Positions 18,081 to 27,108 of a stretch of 64,000 bases of DNA are shown in pieces. A program made the translations under genes and the position numbers. Source of the stretch: Sphaerospermopsis torques-reginae ITEP-024 (lineage in GTDB: Bacteria > Cyanobacteriota > Cyanobacteriia > Cyanobacteriales > Nostocaceae); the NCBI RefSeq assembly GCF_019598945.1, contig NZ_CP080598.1:1922001-1986000 (forward strand), read 5' to 3'. Numbering within the stretch: position 1 is the first letter of the stretch; each line of letters begins with the position of its first letter. The notes under the pieces were generated by a model. It searched no databases. It had not been told where the DNA came from and saw only the letters and a program-made list of their open reading frames with translations.

Positions 18081-18290
18081 TCAGAACACGACCTGAAAAC
18101 CACAGCCGTCGATCCGGTTGCCACGCGAATAACTAAGGCGAAGCGCATAACGACAGTAAGCGGCAAGTTTAGACTAAGAACCGCCACGCAAGATATTTTC
18201 ACTACTTTAAATTGTCACAGCACTACCATCTGTAGGGGCATTATTATAGTTATCAACATAATCATCCAAACACCATTCCCAGACACTGCC
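18081..18290 (-). pseudogene. Remnant of a formylglycine-generating-enzyme-like (SUMF1/FGE-sulfatase domain) gene
   Basis: The minus strand reads GSVWEWCLDDYVDNYNNAPT, then DGSA, a TAA, SENILRGGS, a TAG where the family has Trp, and SKLAAYCRYALRLSYSRG followed by GFQVV. WEWC, LRGGSW, CR.A.R and GFRVV are signature blocks of the FGE-sulfatase domain. They occur in order and in one frame, but broken by two stops and lacking the N-terminal two-thirds. Upstream of 18290 the frame is lost. This is a decayed gene end; no intact start exists. The domain is common next to kinases and effector genes in cyanobacteria. Confidence 0.8.
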
Positions 18291-18346
18291 GTAAAATTAG
18301 GTAAAGTAATATTTACACTTAATTTAGCAAAAATCCAAGATCACTG

Positions 18347-19369
18347 ATGCAACTGCAACTGAGAGGAGTAAAATCTACCTTAGCTTCCCTATTATTAATT
18401 GCTCCCTTTTTCCTCTGGGGTACAGCAATGGTAGCAATGAAAGGGGTAATACCTCATACCACACCATTATTTATGGCAGGAGTACGTTTACTACCTGCGG
18501 GGGTATTAATTCTCATCGCTGCTGCTTTCATGGGTAGACCCCAACCCAAAGGATGGTTAGCATGGTTATGGATCATCATCTTTGCTTTCGTTGACGCTAC
18601 CCTGTTTCAAGGTTTTTTAGCAGAAGGGTTAGTCAGAACTAGTGCGGGTTTAGGTTCTGTCATGATTGACTCCCAACCTTTAGCAGTAGCTTTATTGTCT
18701 CTGTGGTTATTTCAAGAACATATTGGCCTTTGGGGATGGTTAGGGTTAGGATTGGGAGTTACTGGTATTAGTTTAATTGGCCTACCAGAAGAATGGATTT
18801 TTCACCTTCTCGACTCAGGGGTAAAAATTACTACCGATAATTGGCAGCAATTATTTAACAGTGGTGAATGGTTGATGTTACTAGCGGCTTTATCAATGGC
18901 TGTAGGTACGGTATTAATTCGCTTTGTCTGTAGATATGCTGATCCGGTAATAGCTACAGGATGGCATATAATTTTGGGGGGGTTGCCTTTGTGGGGAATA
19001 TCTGCGGTTGTAGAAAACCAACAGTGGCAAAATCTGGTATTATCCGATTGGCTCAATTTGGGTTATGCAACTATCTTTGGTAGTGCGATCGCCTATGGTT
19101 TATTCTTTTATTTTGCTTCCAGTGGAAATCTCACCAGTTTAAGTTCTCTTACTTTTCTCACCCCAGTTTTTGCTTTAGTATTTGGTCATCTTTTTCTTGC
19201 AGAAGTTCTCACCCCCATTCAATGGCTAGGAGTGATGCTGACTTTAATCAGTATTTATTTAATCAACCAAAGAGACAATTTAGGTAGACAAAATCAAAAA
19301 GCTACCATCAATGAAAACACTAATCAACAACAACCAGTTTTAGAAGCATCTGTAACTAAGAAGCTTTAA
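18347..19369 (+). CDS. DMT superfamily (EamA) transporter
   Basis: This 340-residue inner-membrane protein has about ten hydrophobic helices arranged as two EamA repeats. The first starts with APFFLWGTAMVAMKGVIPHT and includes TSAGLGSVMIDSQPLAVALL. The second includes LGYATIFGSAIAYGLFFYFA and ends in GVMLTLISIYLINQRDN. Members export or import amino acids, nucleotide sugars or other small metabolites. The substrate here is unknown. The polar C-terminal tail is rich in Asn and Gln. It is monocistronic, with a MITE-like element starting 60 bp downstream. Confidence 0.92.
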   Translation: MQLQLRGVKSTLASLLLIAPFFLWGTAMVAMKGVIPHTTPLFMAGVRLLPAGVLILIAAAFMGRPQPKGWLAWLWIIIFAFVDATLFQGFLAEGLVRTSAGLGSVMIDSQPLAVALLSLWLFQEHIGLWGWLGLGLGVTGISLIGLPEEWIFHLLDSGVKITTDNWQQLFNSGEWLMLLAALSMAVGTVLIRFVCRYADPVIATGWHIILGGLPLWGISAVVENQQWQNLVLSDWLNLGYATIFGSAIAYGLFFYFASSGNLTSLSSLTFLTPVFALVFGHLFLAEVLTPIQWLGVMLTLISIYLINQRDNLGRQNQKATINENTNQQQPVLEASVTKKL

Positions 19370-19429
19370 AAAATTACCCTAATATACTCCGTGGGAGATC
19401 AGGAAAATGAGGGAAAAAAAGCAATTATC

Positions 19430-19627
19430 TAGGACTTACGCTAGGATCAACCAAATATGAGGTATGGGTTTCAGGCATTTTAACGTGATTTTTTGATGAT
19501 TTTTGAGCGATAGCGAAGCGCTGCTGCAATCAGTTCGCTATTGATCGGAAGTTAATCGCCAAAAGCCTGAAACGACGGATTTTCGTTCATGCACATCATG
19601 GTAAATTTGTACAGTGCGTAAGTCCTA
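19430..19627. mobile_element. MITE-like element with TAGGACTTACGC ends
   Basis: TAGGACTTACGC (19430-19441) and GCGTAAGTCCTA (19616-19627) are perfect inverted ends of a 198-bp non-coding segment. A second internal inverted pair is GTTTCAGGC (19468-19476) with GCCTGAAAC (19565-19573), and a further one lies around GAGCGATAGCGAA/TTCGCTATTGATC. A partial copy lies at 12616-12648. Confidence 0.8.
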
Positions 19628-19672
19628 TTATTAATTATCAATTATCAATTACCAAACCATAGATAATCAACT

Positions 19673-20068
19673 CTATGGCAAAAACCGATCTAAAGCTGCT
19701 TTGAGTTGTTCAATTTCTACATCAATATTACCATTTTCTGAAGCTCTAGCAATGCACTCGGTTAAATGCTCATCTAAAACAATCCGTGCTACTTTGTCTA
19801 ATGCACCTCTAACAGCCGCAATTTGTAATAATACATCAGGACAAGGGCTGTTTTGCTGCACCATTGTTTTAATACCGCGAATGTGTCCTTCTATTCGTGA
19901 TAGTCGGTTAACAATTCGCCGTAAAGATTCTTCACTGTGAACATGAGGATGAGCCGAGTTGACTGTTTCTGAAGTATGATTTGTATGCTCGTGATGATGA
20001 TGGTGTGTGTGTTCTGCTGGCTGTGATGAAGGCAAGGATGCTTCAGCTAATCCGTTTGATGCTGTCAT
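19673..20068 (-). CDS. CsoR/RcnR-family metal-sensing repressor (InrS-like)
   Basis: This 131-residue four-helix repressor of the DUF156 family opens promoters when it binds metal. The core (about 50-131) has RIVNRLSRIEGHIRGIKTMV, the Cys in SPCPDVLLQIAAVRGALDK, and a His and Cys in DEHLTEC, giving the C-H-C ligand set of Cu(I) or Ni(II) sensors. The first 45 residues are unusually His-rich (AEHTHHHHHEHTNH). Together with the C-H-C set this resembles the nickel sensor InrS of cyanobacteria more than copper CsoR. No efflux gene is adjacent, so the regulated target lies elsewhere or is the gene itself. Confidence 0.88.
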   Translation of the reverse strand: MTASNGLAEASLPSSQPAEHTHHHHHEHTNHTSETVNSAHPHVHSEESLRRIVNRLSRIEGHIRGIKTMVQQNSPCPDVLLQIAAVRGALDKVARIVLDEHLTECIARASENGNIDVEIEQLKAALDRFLP

Positions 20069-20327
20069 GAGTCCTGTGGGGTTTGGTATTAATCAGATCC
20101 TAGCCTAGAAAGATTTGAAATTGGCGGAAAAACCGTACTGGGTAAGGGGCAAATTTCCATAATAGCTTGGTTGGTGTATGTTCTATTAACTTGATGACAG
20201 AAGTTGTTAGATCACAAGTTGGGTAAAAACTTCAATGAACACAGATTTATAAACCAGCTATAAAAATAATTGTAGCTAGATTTGTAAATAGATAGCAAAA
20301 ACTAGGCTTCTAGATTAGGTTGTGATT
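20069..20327. other. Intergenic region between divergent metal sensor and Deg protease
   Basis: About 250 bp hold both promoters. The CsoR-family operator would be expected here, but I cannot mark a G/C-tract operator with confidence. Confidence 0.4.
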
Positions 20328-21521
20328 ATGCAAATTTTTCAACTACCTCAGTTTATACGCAAACTCAGTACCCATGTTTTAGCGATTTTTCTAGGAGTGG
20401 TGTTAACGGTTTCTTGTGTGTCAGTTTTACCTTCCCACGCAGAAAAAGCACCGGATCAAGTGGTTGCCCAAAAACCATCTGTTGCTGTTGGTGCTATTGG
20501 TAAAAGTAGCTTTGTCACTGCGGCGGTAAATCGTGTGGGTTCTGCTGTGGTAAGGATTGATACTGAGAAAACTATTACTCGTCCTGTTGATCCCATTTTG
20601 GAAGATCCTTTTTTACGGCGGTTTTTTGGTGATGCTTTCCCCCAAATGTCACCGACTGAACAGTTAAGGGGTTTAGGTTCTGGTTTTATTTTGGATAAAA
20701 GTGGCATAATTTTGACTAATGCTCATGTTGTGGATCAAGCTGATAAAGTAACTGTACGCTTGAAAGATGGCCGTACTTATGAAGGTAAGGTAAAAGGCAT
20801 TGATGAAGTTACGGATTTGGCAGTAGTCAAGATTAATGCTGGTAGTGATTTACCGATCGCACCTTTGGGATCTTCTAGCAGTGTACAGGTGGGAGATTGG
20901 GCGATCGCTGTGGGTAATCCGTTAGGATTTGATAATACTGTAACTTTGGGTATTGTCAGCACTTTAAAACGTTCTAGCGCCCAGGTGGGAATTAGTGATA
21001 AACGTTTAGATTTCATTCAAACTGATGCTGCAATTAATCCTGGTAACTCTGGTGGTCCGTTGTTAAATGCAGAAGGTGAAGTAATTGGCATTAATACCGC
21101 TATTCGTGCAGATGCGATGGGGATAGGGTTTGCCATTCCGATTGATAAAGCTAAGGCGATCGCTGCACAATTGCAAAAAAACGGTAAAGTTGCTCACCCC
21201 TATTTAGGGGTACAGATGGTGACATTAACACCCCGGTTAGCGAGACAAAACAATTCTGATCCTAACTCTGCAATTCAAATACCAGAAGTGAATGGTGTGT
21301 TAGTGATCCGAGTTGTACCTAACTCTCCTGCTGCTGCTGCGGGTATTAGACGCGGTGATGTGATTTTACAAATTGACATTCAACCAATTACCACTGCTGA
21401 TCAATTGCAAAGAGTTGTAGAAGATAGTCGTTTAGGTGAAGCGTTGCAGGTGAAAGTACAAAGAGGAAATCAAATTCAGGTGCTTTCTGTGCGTACTGCT
21501 GAGTTACAAGACATTTCTTAA
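20328..21521 (+). CDS. Deg/HtrA-family serine protease (HhoA/HtrA type)
   Basis: This is an envelope quality-control protease. Residues 1-38 are a signal peptide or anchor (STHVLAIFLGVVLTVSCVSV then PSHAEK). The trypsin-like domain shows the triad His133 (LTNAHVV), Asp163 (EVTDLAVVKI) and Ser241 (NPGNSGGPLLN). One PDZ domain follows (about 290-390, GVLVIRVVPNSPAAAAGIRR). Length and a single PDZ match the three cyanobacterial Deg proteases, but which of them this is cannot be decided. ATG at 20328 was preferred over GTG at 20322 because AGG lies at suitable spacing. A terminator follows. Confidence 0.94.
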   Translation: MQIFQLPQFIRKLSTHVLAIFLGVVLTVSCVSVLPSHAEKAPDQVVAQKPSVAVGAIGKSSFVTAAVNRVGSAVVRIDTEKTITRPVDPILEDPFLRRFFGDAFPQMSPTEQLRGLGSGFILDKSGIILTNAHVVDQADKVTVRLKDGRTYEGKVKGIDEVTDLAVVKINAGSDLPIAPLGSSSSVQVGDWAIAVGNPLGFDNTVTLGIVSTLKRSSAQVGISDKRLDFIQTDAAINPGNSGGPLLNAEGEVIGINTAIRADAMGIGFAIPIDKAKAIAAQLQKNGKVAHPYLGVQMVTLTPRLARQNNSDPNSAIQIPEVNGVLVIRVVPNSPAAAAGIRRGDVILQIDIQPITTADQLQRVVEDSRLGEALQVKVQRGNQIQVLSVRTAELQDIS

Positions 21522-21540
21522 TATCCAAATTCCAAGAAAA

Positions 21541-21573
21541 TGGGGATATGTTGAGGCATATCCTCATTTTTTC
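21541..21573 (+). terminator. Rho-independent terminator after the Deg protease gene
   Basis: GGGGATATG and CATATCCTC form a stem around TTGAGG, followed by ATTTTTT. Confidence 0.8.
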
Positions 21574-21638
21574 ATGTTAAGTTTCTAAATTTACGGTTAT
21601 TATATTTACAAGGATAACTAAGATTATTCTTTATTACC

Positions 21639-21681
21639 AATTACCAATTACCAATTACCAATTACCAATTACCAATTACCT
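21639..21681. repeat. TTACCAA heptamer array
   Basis: About six uninterrupted copies of ACCAATT lie 20 bp upstream of a start codon. The repeat therefore lies in the presumed leader of the next gene. Confidence 0.95.
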
Positions 21682-21701
21682 AATTTTGAATTTCTGAAAA
21701 T

Positions 21702-22214
21702 ATGGCATCTAATAAAAATATCCTCAGTGAAATATTATCTTCTTCACCCAACTTTTTTTCTCAACTTGTATTTGGGTTTCTGTTAGCTATTATTTCCAAT
21801 TTTGCAGGAGCTTCATTAATTCTCAGTTTATTTGTGGGGATTATGGGTGGTGTTGCTTTAGGGTGGTTTACAAACGTCAACGAAAATAACCCCCAAATAC
21901 CAGATGTAGCTTCTAATGATGGCATTGATGCAGCACTGAAATACTGGTTATTTTTCATGTTCAGCTTTGTGTTTCTCGGATATTCTGCACCAATAAGTAT
22001 TTTATTTGGAGGAATAGCAGCTTTAGGTGGTGGTTGGATTATTGCTTGGTGGAGAAGTAAGGAAGCAACTCAAACTCAATTATCAGATGACATTTTAGCA
22101 GAAGCAGAAATCCCAGAACCCAATGAGAAAAGTACCAGAAGCAGAAAAAGAATATCTACTCGTCGTTATCGTCGCGCTTCTGGAAGTTTCAATTTTCGCT
22201 TTTGGGAAAAATAG
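21702..22214 (+). CDS. Conserved hypothetical membrane protein
   Basis: This 170-residue protein has three or four hydrophobic stretches: LVFGFLLAIISNFAGASLIL, FVGIMGGVALGWF, YWLFFMFSFVFLGYS and ILFGGIAALGGGWIIAWW. A polar acidic linker follows, then a strongly basic C-terminus (RSRKRISTRRYRRASG). No family is recognised. The basic tail would face the cytoplasm by the positive-inside rule. The start follows a short-repeat array without a clear ribosome-binding site. It is a single gene, convergent with the livG-like gene. Confidence 0.7.
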   Translation: MASNKNILSEILSSSPNFFSQLVFGFLLAIISNFAGASLILSLFVGIMGGVALGWFTNVNENNPQIPDVASNDGIDAALKYWLFFMFSFVFLGYSAPISILFGGIAALGGGWIIAWWRSKEATQTQLSDDILAEAEIPEPNEKSTRSRKRISTRRYRRASGSFNFRFWEK

Positions 22215-22416
22215 ATGTCAGCATTTGATAATTGACAATTGAAAATTGACAATTGTTTCATTCAAGGTTTAAAACCTCCCCTTTCAAGGGGAAAAATAAA
22301 AAATCCGCTTTTTCAATCCTCTCCCTTCAAGGGAGATTTAATTGTCAATTGTTCATTGTTCATTGTCAATTATTGAAAGCTTTAAGCTGATTACTGATAG
22401 CTGAATGCTGATGATT
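22215..22416. other. Intergenic region with inverted AT-rich repeats
   Basis: It contains TTGACAATTGAAAATTGACA-type repeats and two imperfect copies of a CTCCC(C)TTCAAGG(G)GA palindrome (around 22276 and 22318). It is convergent and probably serves as a termination zone. Confidence 0.5.
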
Positions 22417-23202
22417 TTATTGTCCCAAATACGCTTCTAAAACTTTGGCATTTCTTTGAATTTCCGTAGGAGTACCGACAGCTAAATTTTGTCCTTCTGC
22501 TAAAACCCAAACTCTGTCACACAAAGACATAATTACATCCATATTATGTTCAATAATTAAAAAAGTTAAACCGTCTTCTCTGTTCCATTTGAGGATGCGA
22601 TCGCAAATATCATCTATTAATCTAGGATTCACCCCCGCAGCAGGTTCATCTAATAATATTAACTTAGGATTTGTCATCAAAGCGCGTCCCATTTCTAATA
22701 GTTTACGCTGTCCACCTGACAAACCACCAGCATAGTCAGTTGCTTTTTTTTCTAATCCTACAGATTCTAACAAAAACATTGCCCTTTCTTTATTTTGTTT
22801 TTCTTCTCTAGCAACAATATGAGATTGAAATTGCACTTGCCAAAAATTCTCACCAGTTTGTTTTTGTGCTGCTAACAGCATATTTTCTAACACAGATAAA
22901 CGTGATAAAGTTTTGGGAACTTGAAAGGTACGAATTAAACCTTGTTGAGCAATTTCAAATGGTTGTAAATTATGAATTTGTTCACCATCAAAAATCACTC
23001 TTCCTTTATCTGGGTGGATGAAATTGGACAGTAAATTAAATAAAGTCGTTTTACCCGCACCATTAGGACCAATTAAACCAGTGATACTACCTTGATTAAC
23101 TTCGATGTTAGCATCTTTAACCGCTTGAATACCACCAAAATTTTTACAAAGTCCGGTAGCAGCTAATAGGGGGAGTTGGGGAGTTTCAATATTATTTACC
23201 AT
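22417..23202 (-). CDS. livG: Branched-chain amino acid ABC transporter ATPase (LivG type)
   Basis: This 261-residue cytoplasmic ATPase powers uptake of hydrophobic amino acids (Nat/Liv family). Walker A is GLIGPNGAGKTTLFNLL, the signature motif is YAGGLSGGQRKLLEMGRALM, and Walker B is PKLILLDEPAAGVNP followed by the switch His in FLIIEHNMDVIM. LivG is favoured over LivF by the extended segment between Walker A and the signature and by the C-terminal LAEGQNLAVGTPTEIQRNAK. The partner permease LivM lies upstream, but an unrelated nuclease-like gene sits between them. LivF, LivH and the binding protein are not in the window. Confidence 0.9.
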   Translation of the reverse strand: MVNNIETPQLPLLAATGLCKNFGGIQAVKDANIEVNQGSITGLIGPNGAGKTTLFNLLSNFIHPDKGRVIFDGEQIHNLQPFEIAQQGLIRTFQVPKTLSRLSVLENMLLAAQKQTGENFWQVQFQSHIVAREEKQNKERAMFLLESVGLEKKATDYAGGLSGGQRKLLEMGRALMTNPKLILLDEPAAGVNPRLIDDICDRILKWNREDGLTFLIIEHNMDVIMSLCDRVWVLAEGQNLAVGTPTEIQRNAKVLEAYLGQ

Positions 23203-23225
23203 GATGATTTGTTGGTTATTTTTTG

Positions 23226-23831
23226 TTAGTGACTGCTATGAATTATTTGGGTCAAAATACCTAAAATTGTTTTGATATCTTTAATATAATATTCACTGAT
23301 ATCAATGTAAATTTCTTGATTTTGTAATTTCAGAAATTTCCACATATTACCTGTGGTAACAACTCCGTAAATTGTATCTATATCATTACCTTCCTTGTGA
23401 TTAAATAATTGTGCAGCGATCATTTCTGCTACACATTGTCCTAAACCTAGTTTAATGTTTTCATTTTTCGCTTCTACGATAGTGACAACTGGAGAAGTAA
23501 TAAAGAGTTGTTCTGGTGATTTGCTAATTATAAAGTCACAAACTCCATTTAACCCTTGTTCTGGTTCTACATTAAAATCTACACCGGAAAATAAACTAAT
23601 TTCTTCGGTCAATTGATTTTTAATTTCAATTAACACAGGGGCTATAATCATTTCTGATCTCGCTTTTTCTGTGTTGATTGCTAATGCTAAAGGAACATTA
23701 GTTTTGAGGATTGTATTTAAAATATTACTGCATTCTTTTTCCAGTGTATCAGCAAATAAATCTACCTTCTCATTAATTTTTAAATTGAATTTCTTCACAA
23801 CTTCCTGTAGTTTAAAATCACTATAAGCCAT
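23226..23831 (-). CDS. PD-(D/E)XK nuclease-like protein of unknown role
   Basis: The start was set at ATG 23831-23829, because GGAGGTGAT lies 5 nt upstream and the longer frame runs into short repeats. The protein has 201 residues. An N-terminal helical part ([20 protein letters not shown]) is followed by a restriction-endonuclease-like core: [15 protein letters not shown], then [20 protein letters not shown], giving D-X(n)-EAK. The end has [20 protein letters not shown]. Similar genes are scattered through cyanobacterial genomes with no known function. Its place between livM and livG is odd and suggests insertion of a movable gene. Whether it is catalytic is not known. Confidence 0.75.
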   Translation of the reverse strand: MAYSDFKLQEVVKKFNLKINEKVDLFADTLEKECSNILNTILKTNVPLALAINTEKARSEMIIAPVLIEIKNQLTEEISLFSGVDFNVEPEQGLNGVCDFIISKSPEQLFITSPVVTIVEAKNENIKLGLGQCVAEMIAAQLFNHKEGNDIDTIYGVVTTGNMWKFLKLQNQEIYIDISEYYIKDIKTILGILTQIIHSSH

Positions 23832-23879
23832 GACTATCACCTCCTGAAAATTGCTATCACAGGTAACAGGGAACCCAGT

Positions 23880-23920
23880 CACCAATCACCAATTACCAAT
23901 CACCAATCACCAATCACCTA
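23880..23920. repeat. CACCAAT/TACCAAT heptamer array
   Basis: About five copies lie between livM and the nuclease-like gene, consistent with a separate leader for the latter. Confidence 0.85.
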
Positions 23921-25033
23921 TTTCCCAAGAGTAAGTTCCTCTTTTTTACCTAGAATACCTTGAGGTCGCCAAATCATCAGTACCATAAGAATTAGACCAA
24001 TAAACATAATTCTAAAAGCACCGATACGTTCTACATCTAAAGGAACAATTTTTGGTAAAAATTCCCGTGTGAGAGCATCGTAAGCGAAATAAATTACTGC
24101 CCCTAAAATTGTACCAATATTATTACCAGAACCGCCTAAAATTACCATAATCCAAGCGTCAAAAGTGAGTTGTGGTTGAAAATTATCAGGATAAATGGCG
24201 CTCAGTTGCCAAGCGAAGAAAGCACCAGCAATACCAGCGATCGCACCACCTAACATCAAAGATTGTAACTTATAAGAAAAGACATTTTTACCTAATGCTT
24301 TGGGTACTTCTTCATCTTCACGGATAGCTTTGAGAACTCGACCCCAAGGAGATTTGACTAAAAATTCTAAGCGCCAAAAAACAAAAGCTAATACTAACAA
24401 AGCCAATAACATTAAGCCCGCTTTGGGGTTATAGTTATACAATCCTACCACACCAGCAACATAAATTGCTACTGACAATAAACCTAAAATAATACCTACG
24501 ACTAAACGGGAAGAAAATTCTTTTTTAGTAGAAACATCGGCAGATTTTTGAGCAGTTTTCACCCAACGCCACAAAGAAAATAAAGTAACAATTGCAAGCA
24601 AGGTAAGTACACCAATCATCAAAAATCGTAAAAATAAATTGGGTGTAGTTGATAGAGGAATCGCATAACTTTGGACACCAAACGCCCCAGATACCCAAGC
24701 ATCACCTACTGGTAAATCTTGGTTATTCACCACCAAACGAATTAATTCTCCTGTACCAATGGTAACGATACCTAGATAATCTTCCCGGAGGCGTAAAGTT
24801 GCAAAACCAATCACCAAACCCAACAAAGCAGCGACAATTGCCCCAGCAATAGCTGAAAATAATATAGGTACACCTTTTAAACTTAATAGAACTGTAGTAT
24901 ATGCACCCAAGGTCATAAAAGCAATATGACCAAAATTAATCAAACCTGTAAAACCCCACTGTAAATTCAGTCCCAGTGCGAACAAAGCAAAAGTAGCGGT
25001 AGAAATAGCCAGAAAAATGAGATATTCAATCAT
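23918..25033 (-). CDS. livM: Branched-chain amino acid ABC transporter permease (LivM type)
   Basis: The start was set at ATG 25033-25031 (MIEYLIFLAISTATFALFAL). The in-frame extension further upstream is only translated heptamer repeats reading YPLPITYYLLPITHYP. The product, about 371 residues, is a polytopic inner-membrane permease with the BPD_transp_2 signature GLINFGHIAFMTLGAYTTVL. The EAA-like cytoplasmic loop for the ATPase is WGRVLKAIREDEEVPKALGK, followed by GGAIAGIAGAFFAWQLSAIY. A longer hydrophobic loop (about 160-240) is inserted in the middle, as in cyanobacterial NatD-type permeases. Confidence 0.92.
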   Translation of the reverse strand: MIEYLIFLAISTATFALFALGLNLQWGFTGLINFGHIAFMTLGAYTTVLLSLKGVPILFSAIAGAIVAALLGLVIGFATLRLREDYLGIVTIGTGELIRLVVNNQDLPVGDAWVSGAFGVQSYAIPLSTTPNLFLRFLMIGVLTLLAIVTLFSLWRWVKTAQKSADVSTKKEFSSRLVVGIILGLLSVAIYVAGVVGLYNYNPKAGLMLLALLVLAFVFWRLEFLVKSPWGRVLKAIREDEEVPKALGKNVFSYKLQSLMLGGAIAGIAGAFFAWQLSAIYPDNFQPQLTFDAWIMVILGGSGNNIGTILGAVIYFAYDALTREFLPKIVPLDVERIGAFRIMFIGLILMVLMIWRPQGILGKKEELTLGK

Positions 25034-25035
25034 AA

Positions 25036-25110
25036 TTTGATAATGGGTAATGAGTAATGGGTAATGGGTAATGGGTAATAGGTAATAGGTAATGGGTAAT
25101 GGGTAATTAA
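25036..25110. repeat. GGTAATG/GGTAATA heptamer array directly against livM start
   Basis: Ten or so degenerate copies of TAATGGG occupy the leader of livM immediately upstream of its ATG. This leaves little room for a normal ribosome-binding site. Confidence 0.9.
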
Positions 25111-25299
25111 TTAGGTTATTCATCCTCCCAGTCACCAGTCATCAGTCACCAGGTTATCAACTTCCCCTGCTACCCTTGCTTCCCCTACCTCCTGCCTCCT
25201 GACTCCTAATGATTACAAACTGTATAAGACAGAGCAGGGATCGCCAAAACCATAGATTAAACTGGAGTTTGATCAAGTATATGTGAGAATTCCCTCATT
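25111..25299. other. Intergenic region between livM and pgi
   Basis: It holds further short repeats (CCAGTCA, CTCCTGA) and then the pgi leader. No clear promoter is called. Confidence 0.4.
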
Positions 25300-26886
25300 A
25301 TGGATGCTAAGGCACTTTGGCAACGATACCAAGAATGGTTATATTACCACGAGGGATTAGGACTGTATCTAGATATCAGCCGGATGCGGTTTGATAACGC
25401 TTTCGTGGAGTCGTTGCAGTCGAAATTTGATAAAGCATTTGCGGATATGGACGCTTTGGAAAAGGGAGCGATCGCCAATCCTGATGAAAACCGCATGGTA
25501 GGACACTACTGGTTGCGTAACCCAGACTTAGCACCCTCTCCAGAACTAAAACAAGAAATTGTTCAAACCTTAGAACAAATCGAAGCTTTTGCAGATCAAG
25601 TACACACAGGGGCAGTTCATCCCCCCAAAGAAAGCCGCTTTACTGACATTATTTCCATCGGTATTGGTGGTTCTGCTTTAGGTCCTCAGTTTGTTGCTGA
25701 AGCACTTGCACCCGATTTTCCTCCCCTCAACATTCACTTTATCGACAATACGGATCCTGCTGGTATTGATCGGGTTCTCTCCTCTATCGGTGATAAACTG
25801 GCTACTACCCTAGTATTAGTCATTTCTAAATCTGGTGGTACACCCGAACCCCGTAACGGCATGATCGAGGTGAAAAAAGCCTACGCTGCCAAAAATTTAG
25901 ACTTTGCTAAATATGCAGTTGCCATCACCAGCACAGATAGTAACTTAGATAAAGTGGCTCAATCTGAAGGTTGGTTAACAACTGTCCCCATGTATGACTG
26001 GGTAGGTGGGCGTACTTCAGAAATGTCTTCCGTAGGATTATTACCCGCAGCATTACAGGGTATTGATATCCGTGCCATGTTAGATGGTGCAAAAGAAATG
26101 GATGATGCCACCCGTGTTGCTAACATCAAAAATAACCCCGCAGCATTATTAGCATTATCTTGGTACTTCTCCGGTAACGGCAAAGGCGAAAAAGATATGG
26201 TTGTCTTACCTTACAAAGACAGCTTGTTATTATTTAGCCGTTATTTACAACAATTGGTAATGGAATCTTTGGGTAAAGAACAAGATTTAGACGGTAAAAC
26301 TGTATATCAAGGTATTGCCGTTTATGGTAACAAAGGTTCTACAGACCAACACGCCTATGTACAACAATTACGGGAAGGTGTACCCAATTTCTTTGCAACT
26401 TTAATTGAAGTTTTAGAAGATCGTCAAGGTGCATCTCCTGAAATTGATCCTGGTGTCACATCCGGTGATTATTTATCAGGTTTCTTATTAGGAACTCGTC
26501 AAGCATTGTATGAGAATAACCGCGATTCTATTACAGTGACAATTCCTCAAGTTAATGCTCGCACAGTGGGAGCGTTAATTGCATTATATGAACGGGCTGT
26601 AGGATTTTATGCCAGCTTAGTTAATATTAATGCTTATCACCAACCTGGTGTAGAAGCTGGTAAAAAAGCTGCCGCTGCAATTCTTGATTTACAACAAAAA
26701 GTAATCAAAGTATTGCAAACAGAAAAGAAAGCACTTTCTATTTCTGAAATTGCAGATAAAGCTGGCGCTGCTGAACAAGTTGAAGCAATTTATAAAATTC
26801 TGCGTCATCTTCATGCTAATAATCGCGGTGTGGTGTTAACAGGTGATTTAAGTAAACCAGGAAATTTAACAGTTTCTTTGGATTAA
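25300..26886 (+). CDS. pgi: Glucose-6-phosphate isomerase
   Basis: This cytoplasmic enzyme interconverts glucose 6-phosphate and fructose 6-phosphate in glycolysis, the oxidative pentose phosphate route and glycogen metabolism. It has 528 residues, the usual cyanobacterial length. Visible pieces are the sugar-phosphate loop [36 protein letters not shown], the block [20 protein letters not shown], and the catalytic His in [20 protein letters not shown]-terminal helical extension (about 470-528, [20 protein letters not shown]) resembles a winged-helix-like module found in cyanobacterial PGIs. It is a single gene. Confidence 0.97.
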   Translation: MDAKALWQRYQEWLYYHEGLGLYLDISRMRFDNAFVESLQSKFDKAFADMDALEKGAIANPDENRMVGHYWLRNPDLAPSPELKQEIVQTLEQIEAFADQVHTGAVHPPKESRFTDIISIGIGGSALGPQFVAEALAPDFPPLNIHFIDNTDPAGIDRVLSSIGDKLATTLVLVISKSGGTPEPRNGMIEVKKAYAAKNLDFAKYAVAITSTDSNLDKVAQSEGWLTTVPMYDWVGGRTSEMSSVGLLPAALQGIDIRAMLDGAKEMDDATRVANIKNNPAALLALSWYFSGNGKGEKDMVVLPYKDSLLLFSRYLQQLVMESLGKEQDLDGKTVYQGIAVYGNKGSTDQHAYVQQLREGVPNFFATLIEVLEDRQGASPEIDPGVTSGDYLSGFLLGTRQALYENNRDSITVTIPQVNARTVGALIALYERAVGFYASLVNINAYHQPGVEAGKKAAAAILDLQQKVIKVLQTEKKALSISEIADKAGAAEQVEAIYKILRHLHANNRGVVLTGDLSKPGNLTVSLD

Positions 26887-26915
26887 ATACCATAAATTCT
26901 CCTGTTAAAATATTC

Positions 26916-26962
26916 TGTTTTGACAATCCTCGATTTCTTCAAGAAGTCGGGGATCTGATTTA
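26916..26962. repeat. Hairpin repeat after pgi
   Basis: CCTCGATTTCTT and AAGAAGTCGGGG pair around CA (26929-26953). This is a common dispersed palindrome in Nostocaceae and a possible weak terminator for pgi. Confidence 0.55.
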
Positions 26963-27108
26963 TTGATTAACTGAAAATTACAGCTTTTTCTCTGTGTACT
27001 TTGTGTCTCTGTAGTTCGTTAAATCTATACTCAATAATATTGACGGAAAGTATCAATTTTTATATACTAAAATATAATTACTATAATTTAAAATTTGAGT
27101 TTTCAACC

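Noticed and set aside
18069-18347. Plus-strand frame of 92 codons before the DMT transporter
   Set aside because: The minus strand of the same interval carries the decayed FGE-like gene; the plus frame is a by-product.
25034-25135. Upstream extension of livM (MTGRMNNLINYPLPITYYL...)
   Set aside because: The extension is translated heptamer repeat; the family N-terminus starts at ATG 25033.
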